Shown piece after piece: positions 53,653 through 63,266 of a DNA stretch of 64,000 nt. Source of the stretch: Planctomonas deserti. GTDB taxonomy: Bacteria; Actinomycetota; Actinomycetes; Actinomycetales; Microbacteriaceae. The stretch spans positions 868,001 through 932,000 of the forward strand of contig NZ_QANL01000002.1 in NCBI RefSeq assembly GCF_003067705.1. Direction: 5' to 3'. Below the pieces are notes generated by a model that was not told where the DNA came from, made no database searches, and saw only the letters and a list, made by a program, of their open reading frames with translations. The stretch's first letter is position 1. Every line of letters starts with the position of its first letter. The position numbers and the translations under genes are program-made.

Positions 53653-55191
53653 GTGCCCGACAACCCGCTCGCCCCCGCGTGGCTCCGCGTGCCCGAGGAC
53701 GCCAACGCGCTCGCCGACGGTCTCTGGTCGCGCAACGCCCGCCGGGCGGACTCCGGCGAGCTCGAGGTGGCCGGCGTACCCGTCTCCCGCCTGGCCGAGG
53801 AGTTCGGCACGCCCCTGTTCGTGCTCGACGAGGCGGACCTGCGTGAGCGCGCCCGCGGAGCCGTCCTGGCGTTCGAGCGCGAGTTCGCGCGCATCGGCTC
53901 CGGGGCCAAGGTCTACTACGCGGGCAAGGCGTTCCTCTGCACCGAGGTCGCGCGCTGGGTGACCGCGGCGGGCCTCGGCATCGACGTCGCCAGCGGCGGG
54001 GAGCTCGCCGTCGCACTCGCCGCGGGGGTCGACCCCGGCCGGCTCGGCATGCACGGCAACAACAAGGCTCCCTGGGAGATCGACCGCGCCGTGCGCGTGG
54101 GACTCGGCACCATCGTGATCGACAGCCTCCAGGAGATCGGCACCGTCGCCGATGCCGCGTCGCGGTTCGGCCGTCGCCAGGCGGTGCGGCTGCGGGTCAA
54201 CAGCGGCGTGCACGCGAGCACCCACGAGTACCTCGCCACCGCCCGGGAGGACCAGAAGTTCGGCGTCCCGCTCTCCGACGTGGAGGACGCCGTCGCCCGG
54301 ATCCGCTCGCACGAGAGTCTCGACTTCCTCGGGCTGCACTCCCACATCGGCTCGCAGATCTTCGACACCGACGGCTTCGTCGAGGCGGCCGCCCGGCTGC
54401 TCGCGGTGCACGCGCGACTGCTCGAGGGCGGGCCGGTGCCGGAGCTCAACCTCGGCGGCGGGTTCGGCATCGCCTACACGTCGGTCGACGACCCGACCCC
54501 GGTCGAGGAGATCGCGCGCCGCATGGCGGACATCGTCCGGGCGGAGTGCGACCGGCTCGGCATCCCCGTGCCCGTCGTCGCCGTCGAGCCCGGCCGGTCC
54601 ATCGTCGGCCCCTCCACCCTCACGCTCTACACCGTCGGCACGATCAAGGACGTCGAGGTGACCCTGCCGACCGTGCCCGTGCCCGAGGAGGGCGCGTCGA
54701 GGCGCGCGACCGCGAACGGCGTCGTGGACGGGACCCTGTCCGTGAACCCGGCGACGGACGGCGACGAGGCCTCGGAGTTCACCGTCGTGCGGAAGTACGT
54801 GAGCGTCGACGGCGGCATGAGCGACAACGCGCGGCCGGCGCTGTACGGCGCCGACTACACCGTGCGGATCGCCGGCCGCACCTCGGCAGCGGAGCCGGCC
54901 CTCGTGCGCATCGCGGGCAAGCACTGCGAGAGCGGCGACATCGTCGTGCACGCGGACTACCTGCCGGGCGACGTGCGCACGGGCGACCTGGCCGCGCTGC
55001 CTGCGACCGGCGCCTACTGCTGGTCGCTCTCCAGCAACTACAACTACCTCGTCCGCCCGGCCGTCGTGGCCGTGCGCGACGGCGAGGCGCGCGCGATCGT
55101 GCGCGGCGAGACCGAGGACGACCTGCTCGCGCGGGACCTCGGCGTCGACCGCGGCGCGACGGGCGGAACCCGCGAACAGGACGGCGAATGA
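53653..55191 (+). CDS. lysA: Diaminopimelate decarboxylase LysA, 512 aa
   Basis: PLP-dependent Orn/Lys/Arg decarboxylase class 2 (fold type III), last step of lysine synthesis. Motifs: VYYAGKAFLC with the PLP Lys, LGLHSHIGSQI, NLGGGFGI, EPGRSIVGPS (phosphate binding) and the C-terminal HCESGDIV Cys region with YCWSLSSNYNYLVRP. An insert-like stretch (about residues 345-375, EEGASRRATANGVVDG) lies between strands. GAGGTGAT precedes GTG 53653. Its stop overlaps hom (ATGA), beginning the aspartate-family operon. Confidence 0.96.
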   Translation: MPDNPLAPAWLRVPEDANALADGLWSRNARRADSGELEVAGVPVSRLAEEFGTPLFVLDEADLRERARGAVLAFEREFARIGSGAKVYYAGKAFLCTEVARWVTAAGLGIDVASGGELAVALAAGVDPGRLGMHGNNKAPWEIDRAVRVGLGTIVIDSLQEIGTVADAASRFGRRQAVRLRVNSGVHASTHEYLATAREDQKFGVPLSDVEDAVARIRSHESLDFLGLHSHIGSQIFDTDGFVEAAARLLAVHARLLEGGPVPELNLGGGFGIAYTSVDDPTPVEEIARRMADIVRAECDRLGIPVPVVAVEPGRSIVGPSTLTLYTVGTIKDVEVTLPTVPVPEEGASRRATANGVVDGTLSVNPATDGDEASEFTVVRKYVSVDGGMSDNARPALYGADYTVRIAGRTSAAEPALVRIAGKHCESGDIVVHADYLPGDVRTGDLAALPATGAYCWSLSSNYNYLVRPAVVAVRDGEARAIVRGETEDDLLARDLGVDRGATGGTREQDGE

Positions 55192-56519
55192 TCGAATACC
55201 GCAATCTCCGGGTGGCCCTGCTCGGCGCAGGCTCCGTCGGCGCCCAGGTGGCGAAGCTCCTGCTCGAGCACGGCGACGAGCTCGCCGCCCGCGTCGGCGC
55301 GAGCCTCGAGCTCACCGGAATCGCCGTGCGCGACGTCGACGGCCCGCGCACGGCCGACCTGCCCCGGCACCTCCTCACCACGGACGCGCAGTCCCTCATC
55401 CTCGGCGCCGACATCGTCGTGGAGCTGATCGGCGGCATCGAGCCCGCCCGCACGCACGTGCTGCAGGCCCTCAACTCCGGGGCCGACGTCATCACCGCCA
55501 ACAAGGCGCTGCTCGCGACCCACGGACCCGAGCTGTTCGATGCCGCGGAGCAGGTGGGCGCGCAGCTCTACTACGAGGCCGCCGTGGCCGGCGCGATCCC
55601 CATCATCCGCCCGCTGCGGGACAGCCTCGCCGGCGACCGCGTGCGCCGCATCCTCGGCATCGTCAACGGCACGACCAACTTCATCCTCGACCGCATGGAC
55701 CGGGACGGCGGCAGCTTCCAGGACGCCCTGGCCACCGCCACCGAGCTCGGCTACGCGGAGGCGGACCCGACGGCGGACATCGAGGGCTACGACGCCGCGC
55801 AGAAGGCCGCCATCCTCGCGAGTCTCGCGTTCCACACGACCGTGCCGCTCGAGGCCGTGCACCGTCAGGGCATCACGGCGATCACCGGCGCCGAGATCGA
55901 ATCCGCGCGCCGGGCCGGCTACGTGCTGAAGCTCCTCGCCATCTGCGAGCGCCTCGCCGACCCCGTGACCGGTCAGGAGGGCGTGTCCGCCCGCGTGTAC
56001 CCGGCGCTCGTCAGCCGCGACCACCCGCTCGCCGCGGTGCACGGCGCGAACAATGCCGTGTTCGTCGAGGCCGAGGCGGCCGGCAGCCTGATGTTCTACG
56101 GCGCGGGAGCCGGGGGACTGGAGACCGCCTCAGCCGTGCTCGGCGACCTCGTCTCGGCTGCGCGACGGCACGTCGTCGGGGGCCCCGGAGTCGCGGAGTC
56201 CACCCACGCCGACCTCCCCGTGCTGCCCATCGGCAGCATCACGACCCGGTACCAGATCACGCTCGAGGTCGCCGACGAACCCGGCGTGCTCGCGCGCATC
56301 GCGTCCCTGTTCAGCGAGCACGAGGTCTCGGTGGAGACCCTCGTGCAGAGCGTCGCTCAGGCCGGAGCGCCTGCGCGGGGTGGGGCACGGTCCACCGCTA
56401 CCCTGGTGATCGGCACGCACGCGGCCACGGATGCAGCCCTCGCGGCGACCGTCGCGGCCGTCGCCGAAAGCGACGTCGTCGACGCGGTGACGAGCGTGCT
56501 GAGGGTCGAGGGAGCGTGA
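55188..56519 (+). CDS. hom: Homoserine dehydrogenase, 443 aa
   Basis: Makes homoserine from aspartate semialdehyde. NRLRVALLGAGSVG-type start (NLRVALLGAGSVGAQVAKLL) for NAD(P), VITANKALLATHG with the catalytic Lys, AAVAGAIPIIRPL, ILGIVNGTTNFILDRM, and YAEADPTADIEGYDAAQKAAILASLAF. A C-terminal ACT domain (about residues 350-440, TRYQITLEVADEPGVLARIASLFSEHEVSVETLVQ) suggests threonine feedback inhibition. The start is ATG 55188 (ATGA overlap with lysA). Its stop joins the next small frame as TGATG. Confidence 0.96.
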   Translation: MIEYRNLRVALLGAGSVGAQVAKLLLEHGDELAARVGASLELTGIAVRDVDGPRTADLPRHLLTTDAQSLILGADIVVELIGGIEPARTHVLQALNSGADVITANKALLATHGPELFDAAEQVGAQLYYEAAVAGAIPIIRPLRDSLAGDRVRRILGIVNGTTNFILDRMDRDGGSFQDALATATELGYAEADPTADIEGYDAAQKAAILASLAFHTTVPLEAVHRQGITAITGAEIESARRAGYVLKLLAICERLADPVTGQEGVSARVYPALVSRDHPLAAVHGANNAVFVEAEAAGSLMFYGAGAGGLETASAVLGDLVSAARRHVVGGPGVAESTHADLPVLPIGSITTRYQITLEVADEPGVLARIASLFSEHEVSVETLVQSVAQAGAPARGGARSTATLVIGTHAATDAALAATVAAVAESDVVDAVTSVLRVEGA

Positions 56520-56644
56520 TGGCTTCACGCCTGAAGGCTCACGGCGGCACCGCCGCGGTGTCGTGCGTAATGAAGAGAAGGAGCCTGATGGCTCCCGACG
56601 GCACCGCCGCGGTATCGTCCGCAACGAAGATAGAAGGAGCCTGA
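56519..56644 (+). CDS. Candidate small ORF of 41 aa bridging hom and thrC (duplicated start module)
   Basis: ATG 56519 shares its A with the hom stop (TGATG), and the TGA at 56642-56644 shares its A with the thrC start. The frame encodes MASRLKAHGGTAAVSC..., then a second start MAPDGTAAVSSATKIEGA from ATG 56588. The two halves are a diverged direct repeat: each contains GGCACCGCCGCGGT and ends AAGGAGCCTGATGGC, the thrC ribosome binding site and start. It could be a coupled small gene or only a duplicated initiation region. No known attenuator peptide (Thr/Ile runs) is present. Confidence 0.45.
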   Translation: MASRLKAHGGTAAVSCVMKRRSLMAPDGTAAVSSATKIEGA

Positions 56645-57720
56645 TGGCCCAGCAGTGGCGCGGAGTTCTGCGCGAGTACGCCGACCGACTGAACATCACG
56701 GACGCGACCCCGATCGTGACGCTCGGCGAGGGCGGCACGCCGCTCATCCCCGCGCCCGCGCTTTCGGCGCGCACCGGTGCGAAGGTCTGGGTCAAGTTCG
56801 AGGGCATGAACCCCACGGGCTCGTTCAAGGACCGCGGCATGACGATGGCCATCTCGAAGGCGGTCGAGCACGGCGCCAAGGCGGTCATCTGCGCGTCCAC
56901 GGGCAACACGTCCGCGTCGGCCGCGGCCTACGCGACGCACGCGGGCATTACCGCGGCGGTGCTCGTGCCCGAGGGCAAGATCGCCATGGGCAAGCTCAGC
57001 CAGGCCATCGCTCACAACGCCGAGCTGCTGCAGGTGCAGGGCAACTTCGACGACTGCCTCGACATCGCCAGGGACCTCGCGGCCAACTACCCGGTCCACC
57101 TCGTCAACTCGGTGAACCCCGACCGCATCGAGGGCCAGAAGACCGCGGCCTTCGAGGTCGTCGAGGTGCTCGGCGACGCGCCGGACTTCCACTTCATCCC
57201 TGTCGGCAACGCCGGCAACTACACCGCCTACACCCGCGGCTACACGCAGGACCTCGAGGTCGGCAACGCCAGCCGCCTTCCCCGCATGTTCGGCTTCCAG
57301 GCCGAGGGCAGCGCGCCCATCGTCCGCGGCGAGATCGTGCGCCACCCCGACACCATCGCGAGCGCGATCCGCATCGGCAACCCCGCTTCGTGGAAGCTCG
57401 CGCTGGAGGCCCGGGACGCGACCGACGGCTACTTCGGTGCCATCCCGGACGCGCAGATCCTCGAGGCGCACCGCATCCTCTCCGCGGAGGTGGGCATCTT
57501 CGTCGAGCCCGCGTCCGCGATCAGCGTGGCCGGCCTGCTCGAGCGCAGCGAGGCCGGGCAGATTCCGGCGGGCGCGACCGTCGTGCTGACCGTCACGGGA
57601 CACGGCCTGAAGGACCCGCAGTGGGCCCTCCGCGCCGCGGACGGCAGCGACGTGAAGCCGACCGTCGTCCCGGTCGACACCGCGCAGATCGCCGGCGTGC
57701 TCGGGCTGGGCGCGGCATGA
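56644..57720 (+). CDS. thrC: Threonine synthase, 358 aa
   Basis: PLP enzyme converting O-phosphohomoserine to threonine. GEGGTPLIPAPAL at the start, MNPTGSFKDRGMTMAI with the PLP Lys, GNTSASAAAYATHAGI, and FIPVGNAGNYTAYTRGY (phosphate loop). It is the short, class-I form usual in actinobacteria. ATG 56644 follows AAGGAG at 5 nt and overlaps the stop of the bridging frame; in-frame upstream codons to 56563 are part of the duplicated region. Its stop overlaps thrB as ATGA. Confidence 0.96.
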   Translation: MAQQWRGVLREYADRLNITDATPIVTLGEGGTPLIPAPALSARTGAKVWVKFEGMNPTGSFKDRGMTMAISKAVEHGAKAVICASTGNTSASAAAYATHAGITAAVLVPEGKIAMGKLSQAIAHNAELLQVQGNFDDCLDIARDLAANYPVHLVNSVNPDRIEGQKTAAFEVVEVLGDAPDFHFIPVGNAGNYTAYTRGYTQDLEVGNASRLPRMFGFQAEGSAPIVRGEIVRHPDTIASAIRIGNPASWKLALEARDATDGYFGAIPDAQILEAHRILSAEVGIFVEPASAISVAGLLERSEAGQIPAGATVVLTVTGHGLKDPQWALRAADGSDVKPTVVPVDTAQIAGVLGLGAA

Positions 57721-58649
57721 TCGCACCCGGCCGCTCGGTCAGCGTCAAGGTCCCCGCGACCACCGCGAACCTCGGTCCCGGCTTCGACACCCTCGGCCTC
57801 GCTCTCGCCCTGTACGACGAGCTGACGGTCACGGTGCGCGAGCAGCCGGGCGCGACGGTCGACGTGCACGGCGTCGGCGCGGGGGAGGTGCCGACCGACG
57901 AGAGCAACCTCGTGGTGCGCGCCATCGCCCACGCCTTCGCGGCGTACGACCAGCCCCTGCCCGGCCTGCACCTCGTCGCGCACAACGCGATCCCGCACGG
58001 CCGGGGGATGGGCTCCTCCGGCGCGGCCATCGTCGCGGGCATCCTCGCGGCGAAGGGCCTGCTCGAGGGCCTCGTCGAGATGGACGCGGACGCGCTGCTC
58101 GGCCTCGCCACCGACCTCGAAGGACACCCGGACAACGTCGCTCCCGCCCTCTTCGGTGGGCTCACGATCGCGTGGGTGACTCCCGAGGGCCCGCAGCACA
58201 AGAAGCTCATGGTGCACCGCGGCGTGTCGCCGCTCGTGTTCGTGCCCGAGGCCAAGATGTCCACCGCGCTCGCGCGGAGCCTCCAGCCGGAGTCCGTGCC
58301 GCACGAGGACGCGACGTTCAACGTGTCGCGCTCGGCGCTGCTCATCGCGGCGCTCATCCAGAGTCCCGAGCTGCTGCTCGCGGCGACCGAGGACAGGCTG
58401 CACCAGAACTACCGCGCCGCGGCCATGCCGGAGACGAACGCGCTCATCACGATGCTGCGCGAGCACGGGCTCGCCGCGGTCGTTTCGGGCGCCGGACCCT
58501 CGCTTCTCGTGCTCGGCAGCGACCCGGGTCAGCGCCTCCGCGCGGCCGAACTCGTGGCCCGACACGCCGAGACTCAGTGGCAGGCGCTCATGCTGGCCGT
58601 GGACTTCAAAGGTGCTACAGTGATCGTGCATCCGGAGGGGGCCGAGTAG
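57717..58649 (+). CDS. thrB: Homoserine kinase, 310 aa
   Basis: GHMP kinase that phosphorylates homoserine. VKVPATTANLGPGFDTLGLAL is the substrate motif, IPHGRGMGSSGAAIVAGILAAK the phosphate-binding GHMP loop, and VVSGAGPSLLVLG motif III. It starts at ATG 57717 within the thrC stop (ATGA). It competes with MetX for homoserine. Last gene of the operon, followed by a hairpin at 58716-58752. Confidence 0.96.
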   Translation: MIAPGRSVSVKVPATTANLGPGFDTLGLALALYDELTVTVREQPGATVDVHGVGAGEVPTDESNLVVRAIAHAFAAYDQPLPGLHLVAHNAIPHGRGMGSSGAAIVAGILAAKGLLEGLVEMDADALLGLATDLEGHPDNVAPALFGGLTIAWVTPEGPQHKKLMVHRGVSPLVFVPEAKMSTALARSLQPESVPHEDATFNVSRSALLIAALIQSPELLLAATEDRLHQNYRAAAMPETNALITMLREHGLAAVVSGAGPSLLVLGSDPGQRLRAAELVARHAETQWQALMLAVDFKGATVIVHPEGAE

Positions 58650-58715
58650 CAGCCAACGCGCTTCTCGTGCCGCTCCTGAGTCCGAGGGCGTCCCGCTTGT
58701 CGGACTGGCCGGATC

Positions 58716-58752
58716 GGAATCGCACACGGCGACCATCGCGGGTCGCGATTCC
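58716..58752 (+). terminator. Hairpin downstream of thrB
   Basis: GGAATC (58716-58721) pairs with GATTCC (58747-58752), and inner GCGACC (58729-58734) with GGTCGC (58741-58746) around ATCGCG. There is no T-run. It is the main structure in the 280-bp gap before rho; the remainder should contain the rho promoter and leader, which I could not place with confidence. Confidence 0.5.
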
Positions 58753-58929
58753 AACGTGCCACGGATTGCACTTTCCAGATATTCATTGCTGTCGCAACTT
58801 CTCGTAGTTTCGGTCCTTCGCGACCGGCACCAGCGCCCGACTGGTACGTCCTCTCGCCGCTAGCAGTGAAACGCGACCAGTACTCCACCGTGGAATCTGT
58901 CCACGGTTCGGGGGAAGGAACCCTTTTTC

Positions 58930-61278
58930 GTGACTGACGTCAACACCCAAGAGACCACAGCGAGCCCCGAGCTCGCCCGCCTGCGCGTCTCCGAGCTGCA
59001 GGCCATCGCCGCCGAGCTCGGTATCCCGGGAGCGTCGAAGCTCCGCAAGGGCGAGCTCGTGGACGCGATCTCCGCCGCCCGCTCCGGCGCGCCCGTCGAG
59101 GTTCCCCTCGACGTCACCGTCGAGGGCGAGCCCGCAGCCGAGGCGCCCGCCGAGCAGGCGCCCGCAGAGACCCCGGCCCCCGAGCAGGAGCCCGCCGACG
59201 CCGTGAGCGCCGAGCAGGTCGCTCCCGAGCAGCCCGTCGGCGAGCTCGACGCTCCCGCGGCGCCCGCCGCCACGGAGCAGAACAGCCCCGAGCAGAACGC
59301 CTCCGAGGCTGCCGGCACCGAGCAGACTCCCGAGCAGGACGCGCCCGCGGCAGCCGACGCCTTCGTGCTGCCCACCCAGGCCGACATCGCCGACACCACC
59401 GCCGAGCGCCCGGCCGCGCCGGCACTGACGCTCGACGACCTCGCGAGCTCGCTCGAGCCCGCGTCGCGCCGCCGTCCGTCGCGCCGCGCGAGCGCCCCCG
59501 TCATCACCCCGGGCGCCGTGGACGAGGACCCCCGCGGGGCCGAGGACAGCAGCGACGCCGCGCCGGCCACCGCCGGGGACGACGAGCAGGGCGCCCGTGG
59601 GCGCGGCCGTCGTCGCAACGAGCGCACCCGCGACACCGCCGAGACCACCGACGCCCAGCAGGAGACCGAAGGCGGCGACGCCGGTTCCGAGCAGCGCGAC
59701 GGCGAGCAGCGCGAGGGCGGCCGCAACCGCGGCCGCAACCGCAATCGCAACAAGCAGGACCGCGGCGACAGCCAGCAGGGCCAGGGCAACCAGGGCCAGA
59801 ACAACCAGGGCCAGAGCAACCAGGGCCAGCCGAACCAGGGCGGCCAGCAGGGCAACCAGAACCAGGGCGGCCAGCAGGGCGCTCAGGCGAACCAGGGCAC
59901 CCAGGCTCAGCCCGAGCAGGACCTCGACGGCGGACGGCAGAACCGTGGCGGCCAGCAGCAGAACCGCGACCAGGCTCGCGACCAGAACCGTGCCGACGCC
60001 CGTGACCAGGGCGAGCGCGGCGGACGCAGCCGCTACCGCGACCGCAAGCGCGGCCGCGGCCCCGCGGGCGACGAGTTCGAGCCCGAGATCGCCGAGGACG
60101 ACGTGCTCCTGCCCGTCGCCGGCATCCTCGACGTGCTCGACAACTACGCGTTCGTGCGCACGACCGGCTACCTCCCCGGCACCAACGACGTCTACGTCTC
60201 GCTCGGCCAGGTCAAGAAGTACAACCTGCGCAAGGGCGACGCCGTGGTCGGCGCCATCCGCCAGCCGCGCGACAACGACAGCAGCGGCCGCCAGAAGTAC
60301 AACGCGATCGTGCGGATCGACTCCGTGAACGGCCTGCCCCTCGACGAGGCGGCGACGCGCGTGGAGTTCGGCAAGCTCACCCCGCTGTACCCGCAGGAGC
60401 GCCTGCGCCTCGAGACCGAGCCCAACAAGCTGACGACCCGCATCATCGACCTCGTGTCGCCGATCGGCAAGGGCCAGCGCGGCCTCATCGTCTCGCCGCC
60501 CAAGGCCGGCAAGACGCTCGTGCTCCAGGCCATCGCCAACTCGATCGCGACGAACAACCCCGAGGTCCACCTCATGGTCGTGCTCGTGGACGAGCGCCCC
60601 GAAGAGGTCACCGACATGCAGCGCACGGTGAAGGGCGAGGTCATCGCCTCGACCTTCGACCGTCCCGCCGAGGACCACACGACGGTCGCCGAGCTCGCCA
60701 TCGAGCGGGCCAAGCGCCTCGTCGAGCTGGGCCACGACGTCGTCGTGCTGCTCGACTCGATCACCCGCCTCGGCCGTGCGTACAACCTCGCCGCCCCGGC
60801 GTCGGGCCGGATCCTCTCCGGTGGCGTCGACTCGTCCGCGCTGTACCCGCCGAAGCGCTTCTTCGGCGCCGCGCGCAACATCGAGCACGGCGGATCGCTT
60901 ACCATCCTGGCCACGGCGCTCGTCGAGACCGGCTCCAAGATGGACGAGGTGATCTTCGAGGAGTTCAAGGGCACCGGCAACATGGAGCTCCGCCTCTCCC
61001 GCCAGCTCGCCGACAAGCGCATCTTCCCCGCCGTCGACGTCAACGCCTCCGGCACCCGCCGCGAGGAGATGCTGATGGGCGCCGACGAGGTCAAGGTCAC
61101 CTGGAAGCTGCGCCGTGCCCTCGCGGGCCTGGAGCAGCAGCAGGCCCTCGAGATCGTGCTCAGCCGCCTCAAGGAGACCTCGTCGAACGTCGAGTTCCTC
61201 ATGAAGGTGCAGCAGTCCATGCCCGGCGGCAACGGCGGCAACCACAGCAGCGGCCACTCCGCGCACGAAAAGGGCTGA
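58930..61278 (+). CDS. rho: Transcription termination factor Rho with large disordered insert, 782 aa
   Basis: An N-terminal Rho-N helical domain ([33 protein letters not shown]) is followed by about 330 low-complexity residues: first Ala/Pro/Glu-rich, then Arg/Asn/Gln/Gly-rich with NQGQ repeats. The RNA-binding OB domain ([27 protein letters not shown]) and RecA-like ATPase follow, with Walker [17 protein letters not shown], Walker [17 protein letters not shown], and the Q/R-loop region [24 protein letters not shown]. The core is standard, so the protein is a functional helicase terminator; the insert is typical of actinobacterial Rho and may bind RNA or drive condensation. GTG 58930 with GGAAGGAA upstream. 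Confidence 0.96.
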   Translation: MTDVNTQETTASPELARLRVSELQAIAAELGIPGASKLRKGELVDAISAARSGAPVEVPLDVTVEGEPAAEAPAEQAPAETPAPEQEPADAVSAEQVAPEQPVGELDAPAAPAATEQNSPEQNASEAAGTEQTPEQDAPAAADAFVLPTQADIADTTAERPAAPALTLDDLASSLEPASRRRPSRRASAPVITPGAVDEDPRGAEDSSDAAPATAGDDEQGARGRGRRRNERTRDTAETTDAQQETEGGDAGSEQRDGEQREGGRNRGRNRNRNKQDRGDSQQGQGNQGQNNQGQSNQGQPNQGGQQGNQNQGGQQGAQANQGTQAQPEQDLDGGRQNRGGQQQNRDQARDQNRADARDQGERGGRSRYRDRKRGRGPAGDEFEPEIAEDDVLLPVAGILDVLDNYAFVRTTGYLPGTNDVYVSLGQVKKYNLRKGDAVVGAIRQPRDNDSSGRQKYNAIVRIDSVNGLPLDEAATRVEFGKLTPLYPQERLRLETEPNKLTTRIIDLVSPIGKGQRGLIVSPPKAGKTLVLQAIANSIATNNPEVHLMVVLVDERPEEVTDMQRTVKGEVIASTFDRPAEDHTTVAELAIERAKRLVELGHDVVVLLDSITRLGRAYNLAAPASGRILSGGVDSSALYPPKRFFGAARNIEHGGSLTILATALVETGSKMDEVIFEEFKGTGNMELRLSRQLADKRIFPAVDVNASGTRREEMLMGADEVKVTWKLRRALAGLEQQQALEIVLSRLKETSSNVEFLMKVQQSMPGGNGGNHSSGHSAHEKG
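59773..59906 (+). repeat. Tandem 18-bp coding repeats in rho
   Basis: Units resembling AACCAGGGCCAG-n6 encode NQGQ(N/S/P)N and NQGGQQG repeats in the disordered insert. They are prone to slippage, so length may vary between strains. Confidence 0.75.
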
Positions 61279-61282
61279 TCGC

Positions 61283-62365
61283 GTGTTCGAGTCAGTGTCG
61301 TCACTACTGGCCGAGCACGAGGATCTCCAGAACCAGCTGGCCGATCCCGAGCTGCACTCCGATCCGGCCAGGTCGAAGCGGGTCAACCGGCGTTACGCCG
61401 AGCTGAGCCGCATCGTCGCCGCATACCAGGAGTGGCGCGGCCTCGTGGACGACGTCGAGGCCGCGCGCGAGCTCGCCGCGGAGGATCCGGCGTTCGCCGA
61501 GGAGCTCCCGACGCTCGAGGCGGCGCTCGATCCCGCCCAGGAGCGCCTGCGGCGCCTGCTGATCCCTCGCGACCCGGACGACGCCCGCGACGTGATCATG
61601 GAGATCAAGATGGGCGAGGGCGGCGCGGAGTCTGCGCTGTTCGCGGCCGACCTCCTGCGCATGTACCTGCACTACGCGGAGTCCAAGCGCTGGAAGACCG
61701 AGATCCTCAGCCAGACCCAGAGCGACCTCGGCGGCTACAAGGACGTCCAGGTCGCGATCAAGGGCAACTCGAACGACCCCGCGCAGGGCGTGTGGGCGCA
61801 CCTCAAGTACGAGGGCGGCGTGCACCGCGTGCAGCGCGTGCCGGCGACCGAGTCGCAGGGCCGCATCCACACGTCGGCGGCGGGCGTGCTCGTCATCCCC
61901 GAGGTGGACGAGCCCGAGGAGGTCGAGATCAACCCGAACGACCTGAAGATCGACGTCTACCGGTCGTCCGGGCCCGGCGGCCAGTCGGTGAACACGACCG
62001 ACTCCGCCGTGCGGATCACCCACCTGCCGACCGGCATCGTCGTCGCCATGCAGAACGAGAAGAGCCAGCTGCAGAACCGCGAGGCCGGCATGCGCGTTCT
62101 GCGCGCCCGCGTGCTCGCCAAGCAGCAGGAGGAGCTGGACGCCGAGGCGTCCGCCGTGCGCAAGAGCCAGATCCGCACCATGGACCGGTCCGAGCGCATC
62201 CGCACCTACAACTTCCCGGAGAACCGCATCGCGGACCACCGCACGGGCTACAAGGCGTACAACCTCGACGCCGTGATGAACGGCGCCCTCGACCCGATCG
62301 TGGAGTCCGCCATCTCGGCGGACGAGGAGGCGCGGCTCGCCGAGATCGGCGACACGGCAGAGTGA
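61283..62365 (+). CDS. prfA: Peptide chain release factor 1, 360 aa
   Basis: Class-I release factor for UAA/UAG. The GGQ loop is [25 protein letters not shown], and the codon-recognition region should include a PxT motif near residue 185 (the segment [18 protein letters not shown]). Length is typical for RF1. GTG 61283 lies 4 nt after the rho stop. It overlaps prmC as GTGA, a classic pairing because PrmC methylates the GGQ glutamine of this protein. Confidence 0.97.
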   Translation: MFESVSSLLAEHEDLQNQLADPELHSDPARSKRVNRRYAELSRIVAAYQEWRGLVDDVEAARELAAEDPAFAEELPTLEAALDPAQERLRRLLIPRDPDDARDVIMEIKMGEGGAESALFAADLLRMYLHYAESKRWKTEILSQTQSDLGGYKDVQVAIKGNSNDPAQGVWAHLKYEGGVHRVQRVPATESQGRIHTSAAGVLVIPEVDEPEEVEINPNDLKIDVYRSSGPGGQSVNTTDSAVRITHLPTGIVVAMQNEKSQLQNREAGMRVLRARVLAKQQEELDAEASAVRKSQIRTMDRSERIRTYNFPENRIADHRTGYKAYNLDAVMNGALDPIVESAISADEEARLAEIGDTAE

Positions 62366-63219
62366 CGGACGCGCGCGGCCTCCTCCGCGAGGCCGTCGAT
62401 GCCCTGACCGCCGCCGGCGTGCCGGATCCGCGGGTCGACGCCGAGCTCCTGCTCGGGCACGCGCTCGACGCGAGCCGCGGCCGCGTGCAGTCACTCGAGA
62501 TCACGGGCGCCGACATCGACCACGCGGTCGCCGAGCGGATGCGCGCCCTCGTGGCACGCCGAGCGACGCGCGAGCCGCTGCAGCACATCACCGGCCGGGC
62601 CCCGTTCCGCTCGCTCGAGCTCGCCGTCGGCCCCGGCGTCTTCGTGCCGCGGCCGGAGACCGAGCAGGTGGCCCAGTTCGCGATCGACGCCCTGCGCGCC
62701 GTCGCGTCGGAAGCGCCCATCGCCGTCGACCTCGGCACGGGCAGCGGCGCCATCGCGCTCGCCCTCGCCACCGAGGTGCCGCACGCGCGGGTGTACGCCG
62801 TCGAGAAGTCCCCCGACGCCCATCGCTGGGCGACGCGGAACTTCGAGGAGACCGGCGTGACCAACGCGACTCTCGTGCTCGGCGACCTCGCGGACGCGCT
62901 CCACGAGCTCGACGGCACCGTGTCCCTCGTGGCGAGCAACCCGCCGTACATCCCGCGCGAGGCGGTGCCCCGCGACCCCGAGGTGCGTCTCTACGATCCG
63001 CAGCTCGCGCTCTACGGCGGGGAGGACGGACTGGACGTCGTGCGCGCGCTCTCCGCGACCGCCGCCCGGCTGCTGCATCCCGGCGGCACCCTCGTGCTCG
63101 AGCACGGCGAGCTGCAGGGCGCCGCGATCCGCGAGCTGCTGCGGGCCGACGGCTGGAACGCCGTCGCGACCCACCGGGACTTCACCACCCGCGACCGCGC
63201 CACCGTCGCCCTCCGCTGA
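62362..63219 (+). CDS. prmC: Release factor glutamine methyltransferase PrmC, 285 aa
   Basis: SAM-dependent N5-glutamine methyltransferase modifying RF1 and RF2. The N-terminal helical domain contains [20 protein letters not shown] and VPRPETEQ. The SAM motif is [16 protein letters not shown], and the catalytic NPPY lies in [16 protein letters not shown] 62362 overlaps prfA (GTGA), which settles the start; the frame is open much further upstream through prfA. Confidence 0.96.
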   Translation: MTDARGLLREAVDALTAAGVPDPRVDAELLLGHALDASRGRVQSLEITGADIDHAVAERMRALVARRATREPLQHITGRAPFRSLELAVGPGVFVPRPETEQVAQFAIDALRAVASEAPIAVDLGTGSGAIALALATEVPHARVYAVEKSPDAHRWATRNFEETGVTNATLVLGDLADALHELDGTVSLVASNPPYIPREAVPRDPEVRLYDPQLALYGGEDGLDVVRALSATAARLLHPGGTLVLEHGELQGAAIRELLRADGWNAVATHRDFTTRDRATVALR

Positions 63220-63266
63220 CGCGCCGAGTCCCTCCGTCGGTCCGCCCTGCAGGGGGTCCGCGCGGG

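Noticed and set aside
56520-56643. Classical threonine attenuator between hom and thrC
   Set aside because: The open frame has few Thr and no Ile run, and no terminator/antiterminator pair is visible.
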